Assembly (NCBI RefSeq): GCF_000524195.1 | Contig: NW_020170456.1 | Span: forward strand, 338,306 to 402,305 | Length of the DNA: 64,000 nucleotides | Direction of reading: 5' to 3' | Source of the DNA: Echinococcus granulosus | Lineage: Eukaryota; Platyhelminthes; Cestoda; Cyclophyllidea; Taeniidae | In this document: positions 1-11,048 of the stretch, piece by piece | Layout: the number at the start of each line of letters is the position of its first letter | Position numbering within the stretch: the stretch's first letter is position 1 | Made by a program: the position numbers and the translations under genes | Notes under the pieces: model-generated | Databases searched by the model: none | What the model was told of the DNA's origin: nothing | The model's input: the letters and a program-made list of their open reading frames with translations, nothing else

Positions 1-3000
1 GAACTGGTGGAAGGTCTATCAGCCTAGTGGCATAGATGGCACGAGGGCTAGAACATTGAATCGGCTCGCGGAATATTTCCTTTAAGTAAAATAAGTTTTT
101 TGGCCTTTTCTTGATTCGTGTATTCTGAATGAAGTGATTCCCGGGTGGTTTAAAGATTGCCAGCTTAAGTCCTCTAAGAACTAGCGACATTTTGGGGAGG
201 AATTACGTGCCCACTATGTTATCTCCGTGTTCGCGTGAATGTCACAGTCCGGGAGTATTCCTTCTTTCCTAAAAATCCTGCTAGTGCACAGTCCGGTGTG
301 CTTTGTCTTTCTTTTTTGCATGTTTTCTCGCGCCATCGGCTAATTCTGTAAAGACACTTATCTCTACCACTATGGTTGCGATTGCTGACTACCTAAAAAA
401 GTATTATCTTGGGGTACATTCCCCCTTAAAAAACCCCATCAACTCAATCCCAATCTCTCTTGGATATCTTCTATTTTCACACGTAATCTTGGAACATACG
501 CTGAAGAATAATACCGATATATCGTATCTATTCTATAAAAGTCGCTTTACTCGTACAAAACAATTCTATTTGCACGTAATCTCTTCTGGAGTCTTTATCA
601 TACGTTTTGAAGTCATCAGAGAGCTCGATAACTCGTGTCTGGCGCGTGTTGGGTGTCTGGGTTTTCCGTGGGTGGCCTTCAAATCGCGCTGAAGGCGGTC
701 TTTTAATTTTGTGGATAATTAACTAATAAATCACGAAACAGTTGTCATAAATGTTGCAATGTGCTAGCACAAATTGTACTATTGTGAATACTATAAATTT
801 CAGGAAGTACGTGGTAATATTGTTATAAATGTCAGTTTTAGTTTTTGTTAAAATCACAAATAACATGGGGCAAATAAGTTGTACAAGGTAGTTAGTCAGT
901 TGGAATTTCTGAGTAATCAAGTGAAATCTCAGTCAGTTACTGGGATCGTTCTCTTTTGAAGCTCGATAACTTCTGTCCAATCTGTCTTCTATGTCTTGAA
1001 ATCTTTTACAGTGAACCGTCACGCCAGAGATGCTTCCACGTTCTCTTCGCCAACGAGAAAAAATTGTTTTTCTTTTTTACCAATGCAGCTTCGTTTACAG
1101 ATTACCCAAACACTTTTCTCTCACACCATGAAGTGTTAAATCCTCAGTCTCTTTAGAAGTCGATAATGCGTGCCTGTTTTGCCGAGCCTTTACGAATACT
1201 GTTTTCGTTATTAGAGGGATTTTAGTAGTTTGGAGCCAACTAATCAGCTTTTGGCTCAATTTGGTGCAACTTGAGGCCTCCCTATCCTGCATTTGTGACC
1301 CCGAGTTGGTGCTAAAAAAGAATTGCAATGCCACAAACGCTTGACACACGTATGGAACGTAAGGCTTTTCAATCCCACATAAAAACCTTCTCCTACGTTG
1401 GTTCTAGTTTTTTTGTTGTTGTAAGGGGTAAAAAAACGCCCATTTTAGTGAGAAAAAAGCAGTCTGCGCTTTTGTGTAGGGCTATTGTCTACCTGCCTGA
1501 ATAACTCCGACACTTGACATCAATGGCGGTGACGCTCATAAAATAAAACGAAAAAAGCCTCCCCCATGACGAAGACTAAAGTACACTCATGCACACGCAT
1601 TCACACACACCCAGACTCAGACTGCTTTCTTAAACATGGCGACAGAAATCAACGTCGGCTTTGTTAGTTTGTTACTTTGAGTGGTCCGAGAAAATTGCGG
1701 AAAGTTCGCGTGGTAGAGGCGGAAGAGGAGAGTGAGAGTGTGTACGTGTGAACGCTGTGCAGTCTTTCTTGTCTGGCAGTCGGTTAGTAGCACATTTTCT
1801 CACGCTACACCATAGCATGGCGATGGCACACACTGCAGTCCGATGACAATGCTGATGGATAACGCGTCTGCCAGCTCTCTGTATGTGTCTGTAGGCGTGG
1901 GAGAAAGCCGACACCACTCAATTACCCCTTAAATGACTCACCTGCACCTGTTCCTGCTTTTTCATCCACCGTACCATTCTCTATCCTTATCAGAAATCTA
2001 CGCTTCATAATAATCCGACAGCCCCTTCCCAAAGCAAGAAGTACGAGGCTCAAGTTAATCCAGTCACTGGGGTAGACTATTCAGCCAGAGACTCCTGAGT
2101 TGTTTAGTCTGTTGGATCACACGAATACAGACTGATCATGTGTGGGAATGGGTTTGGAAAACTGTCTACAACATCCGGTTGCGGACTGTTGCACCGACCC
2201 TGGCGTTCTTGTAGGCACGAGAACAGTGGATCCCACCATTTTGGTTGACGACCACATGAACTGGCCGAATAACTTCAGCGTTTCTGATCACCCACAGTAG
2301 ACAAGGTGGATATCATTCTCAGTAGGAACTGGAAGTTGCTTTCAAGTAGTGCTTCTTATTTTTCTCTGAGTAGGAAATGTTTCAAGTGAATCGCTCTTTA
2401 GCTACTTTTCCTGCTTTTAGACTTTGAAATTTTTAGTCACCAAAAAGCTGAGTCAAATGGTTGTTGTTAGTTCATTTAAATGTACTTCACAAGACGGCAT
2501 TCAAAACTCTTCCAAATGCCATAAAATGTAAAGAGGTGATGCACACAACGGGACACAAATTTAACTTCACTACAGTCTGCGCTGGTAGATTTTCCATACT
2601 CCCGTTTTTTTTTATCTGCAAAGGCTCCGTCTCTTTTTGAGCAGTCGACAGTAGAATGAGGAGACGGAGAAGGAGAAAAAAAAACTGAAAGGCGAAAACA
2701 CGGTACAAAACAGCTTCGCTGCTGTAAATAGGAGGTAATCAACTGCCCACCTTTCTGATTGGTTCCCTCGCTTAGGTGGTGGGTGGTGCGCACATTGCAT
2801 GCGCGCGAATTTTTTGAAAGTGACCGGGTGAGAGAACGCGACACCGCGCACGCCCTCCTAAAACCCCCTAAACTTGTTCCTGTGTTTCTGAGCCGCTGGT
2901 AAGGGCTTTTGGATTAGTTAGTGCGTGTTGTCTCCAGGTGCTACGATTTCACATAAGCTGGCACCTTCAAAACTCGCCTCCCTCCTCCCAAATGCCCAAA

Positions 3001-3191
3001 GTTGTCGGAGTTAATCAATTAAGCCTCAATAGCTCCAAGATTGGCTGTTTGTTCCTCTTTTCGACGTTTTTGATCATTTTTGAAACATTGGAACATCTGC
3101 TATCCCACCGGTGACCGCGAATTGTTCGAAACTACCTTAAATAAATTGCGAAGGCACCTTGTTGATCTGTGGGTGTATTTCTGTTCTGCAG
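1..3191 (+). other. Intron of the RING-H2 ligase gene, 3' part
   Basis: No coding exon is supported here. By the second copy, this is the downstream part of the long intron before the exon at 3192 (same sequence as 42223-45413). It ends in a good acceptor, a pyrimidine-rich stretch followed by ctgcag. The short reading frames in it have no recognisable domains and look like chance. Confidence 0.75.
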
Positions 3192-4202
3192 ACACTACTT
3201 TCACAAGCTTTGTATTGACCCTTGGCTGTTGGAGCAACGCAGCTGTCCGATGTGCAAGTTGGACATCCTACAGGCTTACGACTTCCGCCCAGAGATGGAC
3301 CGCTCCTGCCCTGCCTCAACCGGTAGTGATTCTAGTACCTCTCCTGCTGTCGCTTCTGCGGGTCAGACTTCAAGTCCGGTGTTGGTGAGAGGGGGTGTGG
3401 GGACAGAGAGGGAGGAAGGAGGGGTGGTCACCGCGGTAAACACTGCTGGTGAGGAAGTGACTCCGGAAACCGTGATTACCGCTTCAATCTCCAATTCGGT
3501 ACGTTGTGGTGCATCTATGCGATTTGGGGATTTGTTGTACAGTGTAGTTTGATTGATTGGCTTAGCAGATTACTTCTACATCAAAAGCGAGCCTGACATG
3601 TCGATCCCGTTGTCTAATGAAAGGCAGCTAGCTCTGAAATGATGGCCTTCTTGACACACTTTCTCATATGACAGAAGCATGCGAACGAAGCAGGTGGCGG
3701 TACCCCGCGCGAAGAAATATTACACGCTTTGCATCCACCTACAACTCATTTGCAAGGCGTGCCGATGTGCTACTTTTTTCATCAGCGATTAGCAAGGCGG
3801 GGGTGTGCACCGGCTTTGTTGTCTTTTTATTGCCGTGTCTCCTCCGTTGAGTCATCCCTAACGCACCGCCCCTACCAGTGAAATGTCAGGACTCGGTCAC
3901 TGCTACTTACTACCGGTCAGTAGGCACACGCTGCAGCCATACCTTTTTTTTAGTACCATGACTTGGAGCAACAGTCGGGGGAGTCAACTGCGCCCAGCCG
4001 TGTCGACTGGTTCAGAGGACTCTTTCGGCCTCCTACAAGTACCCCATATTATCAGCGCAGAATCAGACGGCTCTGCTTGAGGAATGTAGAGATAACGACG
4101 GCGGAGGTGGAAACCCTTGAGTCGCAACCCAGCAGCCACCTTCTGCCGGTAGAGGGGTGTGACGAGGACCCTCCACACGCCTCCCCCGCGACTGTATCGT
4201 GA
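3192..4202 (+). CDS. Goliath-type RING-H2 E3 ligase, last two exons (first copy, partial)
   Basis: Two coding exons, 3192..3498 and 3954..4202 (stop TGA at 4200-4202). The first begins in mid-codon right after the acceptor and carries the second half of a RING-H2 domain: HYFHKLC, then CPMC, with the WLLEQ spacing of the goliath/RNF13/RNF150 family. A Ser/Thr/Gly-rich tail follows. The donor after Ser (gtacgt) is strong, and the next exon joins in phase 0 after a T-rich acceptor. The first RING cysteines and the membrane part are not upstream in this window. They are found at 37346-40088 and join to the identical second copy of these exons (45414-46424). Confidence 0.85.
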
Positions 4203-5479
4203 CTTCGTCAGCCTGCGCAATTTTCTGTCTGTGTATCCCACCCTCTCCTCTCTCGCCTACCTTTTTCCCTTCCCCTCAGCCCGTTCTCCCTCGTCTTTCA
4301 CTCGTGCATTTCACCTCCTTCGCTGTCTTACGCCAACTCACTCGCTCACAGACACAATCGCATTTAAACGCCTCCCCTTCTCCTTTGTCTTTGTCCTCTT
4401 ATGCTGTCGCCGCTGATGGAGTAGCCGTTGTTACCACAGCTACCAATTTTGATTGTCCCAGACGCCAACACTACCACTGTTGCACAATGGACGATCCCTT
4501 TATCCATAACATATACATAAACACGCCCATATCCACGTAGACGTACACACTTGTCCATAAACACGCATAAATACCACAAAAAAACGAAACAAATGAAACA
4601 GTGTTACTATATATGAGTCGTGTATCTAGATGAACGCGAGTTACTCTGATTTTCCTCTGATGCAGTCTTTCCATTACCTGTTCTGAGGAAAGTAGGGGGA
4701 AACAGTTACTAAGTGAACAGCTTTCGGTTGATAGGCTTCACGAAGGGGGAGGGGGTCGCACGAACTTTTCCTCACTGGGGGGTGCACCTACTCGCATGAA
4801 TAATCGGGGACCATTCTCGATCCCAACGGAACTCTGTGAGTACCCTAGGGCGCACTATGGATGCCCAGTGGGGTGGAGAGTACCCACGTCTGCTGCAGAA
4901 AAAGTTAACCTAGGGTCCAGCAGAGACATGACTGTGTGAAAAGTAGACCAAACATAAGTCGCTCCAGTCAAACAAAAAGTACAAAAATTAAAATGTGGAT
5001 GTTAAACATGTGTGCACATGAGTGTAGAAACATTGATTATTGAGAACTCAATGATAACAAAAAACTTCCTTTGGACAGTCAATCATAGATCGGAAGTAAT
5101 CCAAGCAGTTTGTAGACCAAGGAAGGGGACCGAATTAACGGATCGTGGAAAAAGACCTAAGCGATGGCCAACAAGGAATCCTCCCAGATGTGATGAAGAT
5201 AATCTAAAAGCATTTAAGACAGAAAGAGAATTAAAACACGAGTGTACAGATGCAAAAGCCTCTCCCTCTCACTCGCCTACCCGCGGTCGTGTAGTTGGAT
5301 GTGTGCGGCTTAAACAAACGAAATGGTTTAGAAGACGTTCCGTTGGATCATTATCCACACTCAACTCGACGTCTGTGAAGATCAGGGCACATATAGCCCT
5401 TTGTACATTGGGCACACTTTCTAACAGATTCTGAAATCCACCTTAAGACGAGTCGCAGGTTATCATTTGAGAAAACCCA
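4203..5479. other. RING 3' UTR/intergenic, no gene seen
   Basis: Pyrimidine-rich sequence at about 4230-4400 directly follows the RING stop and is probably its 3' UTR. Beyond it I see no exon with domain content. A plus-strand frame at about 5012-5434 is basic and compositionally unlike the neighbouring proteins. On the minus strand, a short open piece at about 5340-5425 with a C-x2-C-x2-G-Y-x-C spacing could be a terminal exon of the unidentified gene next door, but this is weak. Confidence 0.5.
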
Positions 5480-6212
5480 CTATAGCGGCTTACCAGGCGT
5501 TGAAAAGGCAATTTCATGCTGAGTAATCCCACAGCTCCTATCGTCCATGCTGAAGGTGTCCTTCACGATGTTTACCAGACGCGGTCGGTTATTGGTTCTG
5601 AGTGCAATGGTAAAAGACGTGGCATTTAAACCTACAAATTTTTGAGGAGTAGACGTACATCTCCCATCCGTCGTGAAACGGCCAATTTTTGAGAGCAAAT
5701 CCAGACGGCAAAGCAGTGGTCGGAGGGCTGATCAATAGTGGCGCGGTTCTCCTGCACCAAACCCAACGCTATTGCCAGGGATATGGACGTGATCGATGCA
5801 CTGTCCTCGAATGGCATTTGTAACACAATATCCGTGTCGGATTGAGATATCTCTGTCAAGAATCTAAGCTGCAAAAAGGCAATGATAAGGAGGTTAGTAT
5901 GAGTTATAAAATTGCGTGTCCAATGAATCCACGTACCCACCAATGATGAAGAAAAGGAGGGAAAGCAGTCTAAAAGTAGAGGTAGGCGACTACTGAAACG
6001 ACACTGAAAGACGCGATCTTCGATGAGACAATTTTTGCATACTCTGGAGCAGTTTGCCATAGCAGACTTGAATATGTGGGTACGACCCATTTCGTGGAGG
6101 CCCATGGATGCGATTCCCACCGGCACGTCACAGACAGAACACAGGGTCGAATTTGACGGTACCTGCGAAGTTCAGTAGGAACCATGCCAGTGCAAGTAAC
6201 ACCAGATACCAA
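5480..6212 (-). CDS. Unidentified gene, possible exons
   Basis: I do not recognise this gene. Reading the minus strand, an exon appears to begin at about 5872 after a clear acceptor (pyrimidines then tttttgcag) with the reading LRFLTEISQSDTD. A second frame is open from about 5735 to 5480 (containing FVGLNATSFTIALR) and ends at a good donor (gtaagc) after STP. The two frames could be joined by a 35-nt GT-AG micro-intron, which would suit this genome. An upstream open piece at about 5940-6165 is Cys-containing. It lies just downstream of the zinc-finger gene on the same strand, so it could also be a longer 3' region of that transcript. The exon structure is tentative. Confidence 0.3.
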
Positions 6213-6257
6213 ATTTCAACGCAAAATTAAACGTATTTGGGGACGGATAATGAAAAT

Positions 6258-7230
6258 TTAGGCACAAAAGTAGGAGAAGCAAGTAAATGCAAAGAATTTT
6301 CGAGTTACGAAGTCTTTAACTGAAGGAATGTTGGTCACAGCATCGGACGGAACTGTATTCAGGTAGTGTAAGTTGGAGGGTGAAGAATTGTTGACCTGTA
6401 AGAAGTATATAAACAAGAATTCACCGTCGACTACCTTTTCAATGCAATAGCTGGCTTTGTTTCGATGCTTTTTGCCATCCATGTGCGCCTCTAGTTGGCT
6501 TTTAGAATTTAACTGAAGATTGCAAACACTGCAAAATAACGCAGATGTAGAGTCATTAAGGTTGATATTGGAAGAGTTAGAAGGGACACGGTTCAAGGCA
6601 TTTATTGAAGGTTTAGTAAATGTAGCGCCTTTATAGGGATCGTCACCACCCTCAACAACGTAAATACCCTGCAATGAGCAGGAAAGCATTTCCAAACCAG
6701 AACAATCCATGTTGGGTTCCTACAACTACAAATTAGCCTTACAAAAAAGGCACTACCTGTCCTCGAGAGCCCAATACTTGCTTTTGCCTGTCAATGTGCT
6801 TTTTTCCTTTCACGTGAATATCAAAATTAACTTGGGAATACAAAGGGACATCGCAAGTTGAGCAGTAGAATTCCGACTTCCCGGAAGAATGAGGCACTCT
6901 CGATCTTGGATTAAGGCGATCTGTGAAATCAACGACTACAAAAGGTGAGGCAGAAGAGGTGTCGATTGGTGGGGGACTTTTACAGCAGTGAGTTAGCATT
7001 TCAGGTGCCGAATAATGTTCGGAGCAAGTAGGACATGTCAGGTCAGATGAATCTGACCTTGGTGAAATCTGCCAAGGTTGATAACAATCAAAGCTAACAC
7101 GATCCGAAAGCGTTAATGCATGCTCGCATCTCCTTAAATGCGTTTTGCTGCTTTGGTGAATTCGCAATTGCTCAGGTGAATTGCAATTCTTGTTGCATAC
7201 AGTGCAAGAGTATGAAGAAAATTTACTCAT
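6258..7230 (-). CDS. Matrin/U1-type C2H2 zinc-finger protein (ZNF346/ZNF385-like)
   Basis: Three coding exons: 6757..7230, 6435..6719 and 6258..6395, predicting 298 aa. Three fingers have the C-x2-C-x12-H-x5-H spacing of the matrin/U1 class: one near the N-terminus (residues about 8-32, starting YSCTVC), one at about 127-151 (FYCSTC...GKKH), and one in exon 2 (LFCSVC...GKKH). A fourth, degenerate finger (LTCPTC with HCC) lies between the first two. Fingers of this class in ZNF346, ZNF385 and related proteins bind double-stranded or structured RNA, so an RNA-binding nuclear role is the likely inference. All splice phases are 0. The second intron is only 39 nt and is a multiple of three, so read-through also gives an open product. 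The ATG lies directly after a T-rich tract ending in tag, which suggests a splice acceptor at the start codon. Confidence 0.8.
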
Positions 7231-7255
7231 CTAAAAGTCAATAGAACAAAAACAC
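7231..7255 (-). promoter_or_regulatory. Acceptor-like site abutting the zinc-finger start codon
   Basis: Reading the minus strand, a T-rich stretch ends in gacttttag immediately before ATG. This is a textbook 3' splice site, either for a 5'-UTR intron or for a spliced leader. No upstream exon is recognisable. Confidence 0.45.
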
Positions 7256-7660
7256 TCAAAGGCAGAGAGCTCAGGAATGTGAAATGACGAAATCACCGTA
7301 AACCTTTACCTACCCAATGAGGCTGCCACTTAAAACTGCGCTATCCTTTGGCCCATATAAACAAAATATTATGAATAGGTTTTGCTAATTATGCAACAAT
7401 ATTAGTTCGTTCAAATAAAATCTAGAATCAACCTTGGGTTAATTAATACAGGATGCTTCCGCCCACAATAGCCGGTACCAGAAAAGGCCATCGAAACAAC
7501 ACCCTCCTACCACCTCCCACCACCACCAATCCCACAAAACAACCAACGCGCATCGACCTCACACCCGCGGAAGTGCACACACCAACCCCCCGCCGAAGGA
7601 GATTCTTGGGTCCAACAAGCGTCTCATTTTAAGAGGAATATGAAACTTCAACCCGAAATC

Positions 7661-10600
7661 TCATCCACGTCGACCTCTTTTCCGCCTAAGGTCGAATGAT
7701 ATCTCGCCGAAGTCATTGGATTCTCCCGAATCGATGCAGATCGCCTCAGTGTCTGAAATTTCGGGGATAGCTGCAGCCGCACGCCTTGTGAGGCCAAAGC
7801 CTCTCCGAGGGGCCTTACCGCCAAATCCACGTCTCCCACCTCCTCGTCTGCGGCCGGTGGAATTTTGTTTTTCAGAAATCGAATGGGCACTCGAACTTGG
7901 TCGATCGCAGCCGGTACGAAAAACATTTTCACCGTCCTCTGACACCTCCTCAATGATATTCAGAAGCATTTGATCTTCTGTTTCACCCCGCGACTCATCT
8001 GAAGAGGTGGCAACGAAGGGGCTGGTTATCCGTTTCAATCGTCTGCGGGTAGATACAGATGTGTCCGATATAGCTTCCTCTATGGACTAAAAGGAAAACT
8101 GTAAATAGTCGGGCAGTGAAATTGGGAGATACATTGCTTGTGTGGACAAAATCTGTCTGCCTAGAGTTGAAGCTGTGCCTTACCCAGCATCATTATTTAA
8201 TTTTTTGTAATTCAGACCTTTGGTCCACTTGTAACGGGTCGACTATGGGAGGAACAATTGCCCTCCCCGTGATTTCACCAAAATTGGTTCAAGAAAGCTA
8301 CCCTGAAAAACGGTGACGAAGCCTCGTGCAATACGAACACTTCAGGTGAATTTTCTCATTGACTTTGACCATGCGTTCAAGGCATACAAATGAACATTGT
8401 GCTTAATCACAGGTGCTTTGAAAGTGTTGCTTTAGACAGGCATGAGAAATGGGACATGGTTTATACCCCGTAGCATTGACGCATATTTTACCTGGGCATT
8501 TAAGGAAGAATGCACATTTCAAATCAAGTGATGGTAACATACCTCTGTTTTGACAGAACCGGCATCAATGACTGAAGCGGAAGGAGTAGATTCGTGCATT
8601 GGAGGTCCTGAAAATTAGAAAACAATTAACCAAGATGTTATTCCCGAAGTCAACTCCTGCAGATTAAAGAACAGAGCGGTTCTTTCCTGGAACGAGAGGA
8701 TAATTTGATCGTCTTAAACGTAGCTACAGACGTTCGACACTGAGCTAGTAAGAAAAAAGCAGCTTCCCAACCAACTACCTCCATTCAAATGTGACAATTC
8801 TTACAGTAAATTCAAAAAAAGGCTGCCATACAAAGGCAGTTGTACGACGCGCTCAAACACGACCGAATATGAGCACTTCTTGCCCTGTCAGGCAGCCTTA
8901 ATACTAATAACTCACGAATTAGATCCAACAATGTGAGTTTTGCACCAAACATCTGTGCCATTTTCTTCACTATTCCAGCTAAGTAAACGATCTCTACACA
9001 AACCAACTTAGGTTGCGTCACATTACTAGCGCCAGGCATAAAGACCGAGACAACCAGAGGAGCTGGAGAAGAAGGCATCACTTAAAACGGACGTTTCATG
9101 AGAGTACCAAAGAACAAGGGAAAGTGGTGTTGAAACGCCAGTAGAACTACCCAATTTCCCACATAAAACTATCTTAGGGAACGATTTAGGCATATGGTGA
9201 CTCGACCTTACCACCACTTGCAGCTTTATCATCAACCTCAGCTTTCCTACGAATGTTTGCGAATCGCATGACCTCTGGGATGATTTCCTCTTCACCACAT
9301 CGGACTTCAGCCAGATGACCCCGAGTCTGAGCCATCATCTTTGCCACAGTAGTGTGGATGGCCTCGTTGTCAGCACCAATGACGAAGTGGCGCAGCGCCG
9401 TGGCCATCTCCACCTCGGTGAGGAGCTCTAACTGGAGCTTAGAGTTTGAGGCAAAGTAACGGCTGATGAAAAATTCCACATCGTTTACTGAAAAGCCGCC
9501 TCGCTCCGTTGCGGAATTCAAACCTGTCCCGGGCTGAGAGAAGGCAGTGGTGTTAATGGCGGTTCCACGACACGTAGCGTCATCGCGCTTGGTAGTGAAG
9601 GTGATCAGGTCCTGAGAAATGTTGAAGCAAAAGTAGCCTTAAATTAACCAAAAATGGACGATTTCCCTTTACACAATCATCCACGAAAAAACACGAATCA
9701 CACATAGCAGATCGTCAATAATTTGAGATGAAAGTGAAGGAGAAGTGGTACTGACCTTGGGATTGGCCACGCGTCCAACAAACTTCTGACCAAATCGAAG
9801 TGCGCTGAATCTCTCAAAACCACCGCTTGTGTCAACGCGCAGTCTGACCAGCGGTTCTGACGGCTGTTTGAATATCATCGCTTCTGACGCACCCTCCTCT
9901 GCCTTCACCACGCGTTCCTGCTGACGTGATTCTGCGGTCACCACGACAGCTTGATCGATAGCTGCCTGGATGCGCGCAGTACACAACTGCTCCACGCGCA
10001 AGCCCACATCGGGTGAATTGACGTCTACCTCTGATAACTCATCTTTCAATACCACCTCCTCGAACACGAACCTGCGTACCGAGCGCAATGGCAGTTTAGT
10101 CAACTGGAAATGAAAAGACAACACACTCGAGAAAGATGGCGGAATAAGAGGCGAAACAACGAAGGACGCACCTTGAATTCCATGTCTCGAATCTCCAAGA
10201 GACCGGCACACTTTTCAACTGCTTCGCCTTCACTCAACGAGGTGGCCACCGAACTTCCCGGTTGGATTACGTAGAAATTGCCCGTACCATTCCACTCTGG
10301 CTCAATTCGACAGCTGTGCTCATGTCCCCAAACCACTAGATCGAGAAATGAGGGCAAAAAGTTCTCTGGAAGATATCCAGTGGGTCCATGACGAACTCGG
10401 TTCTGATGAATTACCGCGATCGAAAACCACTCGCCCTGGTCCGGTCGAAGAAAGGTGATCTTGTTGTCACGAAAGAGACGATGCAAGCGCTCTTCTCGAA
10501 TCGCGCCAATTCCATAGATTGCCAAATTGGTAGAACCCTTGCGAAACAAGAGAGGGCTAACTTCCAGTTCCTCCACACTATCGAATTTGCCGAAGAGGTT

Positions 10601-11029
10601 GATGAAACCACAGGTGTGGAGGAGGTCTGGAGGACAGACGCTGCCAAATCCGCTCGGGTCGTCGTGGTTGCCGTGGATGGCGAAGATGGGGAGGCCAATG
10701 TTGAGATTTAAATCGAGGTAGTTGACACCAGGATAGGAAGTGTTGGCGAAGATGAGCGCAGGATTGCTGAGCAGTTCGAATTGAACTGGGCTTTCGTCGA
10801 GGCAGTGGGTGCGAAAAAGTCGGAGGACTTCATTCAGACATCGAATGGAGGGACGAACCTCGTGGAAGAGATCGCCACCTTGCAGGATAAAATCAACCTT
10901 ATGTTCTTGTCCCAAACAGAGAATTTCTTCTAGAGTCTTAAAAGTGTCGCTGCCACGTATTCCATCTTTTTCCATATAGCCCACATGATTGTCGGAGGTC
11001 AATAGGATGCGAAATGTGTTGTCTAGACC
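7661..11029 (-). CDS. MRE11 double-strand-break repair nuclease
   Basis: Five coding exons: 10172..11029, 9756..10103, 9212..9611, 8543..8607 and 7661..8086. All join in phase and give about 698 aa, against about 708 in human. MRE11 is the Mn-dependent 3'-5' exonuclease/endonuclease of the MRE11-RAD50-NBS1 complex and acts in the nucleus on DNA ends. Exon 1 holds the phosphodiesterase motifs in order: SDNHVGYMEKDG, GGDLFHE, GNHDDP, VIHQNR and WGHEHSC, including the catalytic His after GN. Exon 2 has the capping-domain signature RLRVD..GGFERFS and FVGRVANPK. The last exon carries a short GAR-type Arg/Gly stretch (GRRRGGGRRG) typical of the C-terminal DNA-binding region. No ATG lies in front of exon 1: the acceptor at 11030 is followed at once by GLDNTFRILL in phase 0. 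The start is therefore either in an unlocated small exon or supplied by a spliced leader ending in AUG. Confidence 0.95.
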
Positions 11030-11048
11030 CTGATCAAAGATGATAAAG
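11030..11048 (-). promoter_or_regulatory. Acceptor at the 5' end of the first recognisable MRE11 exon
   Basis: Reading the minus strand, ctttatcatctttgatcag precedes the MRE11 frame with no in-frame ATG between it and the conserved NTFRIL core. The exon opens in phase 0, so a leader ending in AUG would give Met-Gly-Leu-Asp directly. Confidence 0.45.

Noticed and set aside
5012..5434. 140-codon plus-strand open frame
   Set aside because: It starts at a non-ATG codon, has no domain, and its strongly basic, low-hydrophobic composition looks like chance. Minus-strand exon candidates overlap it.
5480..6212. Possible TMEM231 homologue
   Set aside because: A few spacings (Y-x6-SK-x3-F before a hydrophobic stretch) resemble the TMEM231 start, but an in-frame stop and the lack of room for the central region make the match unconvincing.
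8812..9081. 89-codon minus-strand frame between MRE11 exons
   Set aside because: It lies within an intron whose flanking exons already join in phase to the known MRE11 order, and it has no family resemblance.
10388..10711. Plus-strand open frames over MRE11 exon 1
   Set aside because: They are exact antisense shadows of the conserved MRE11 nuclease exon, which has all catalytic motifs on the minus strand.
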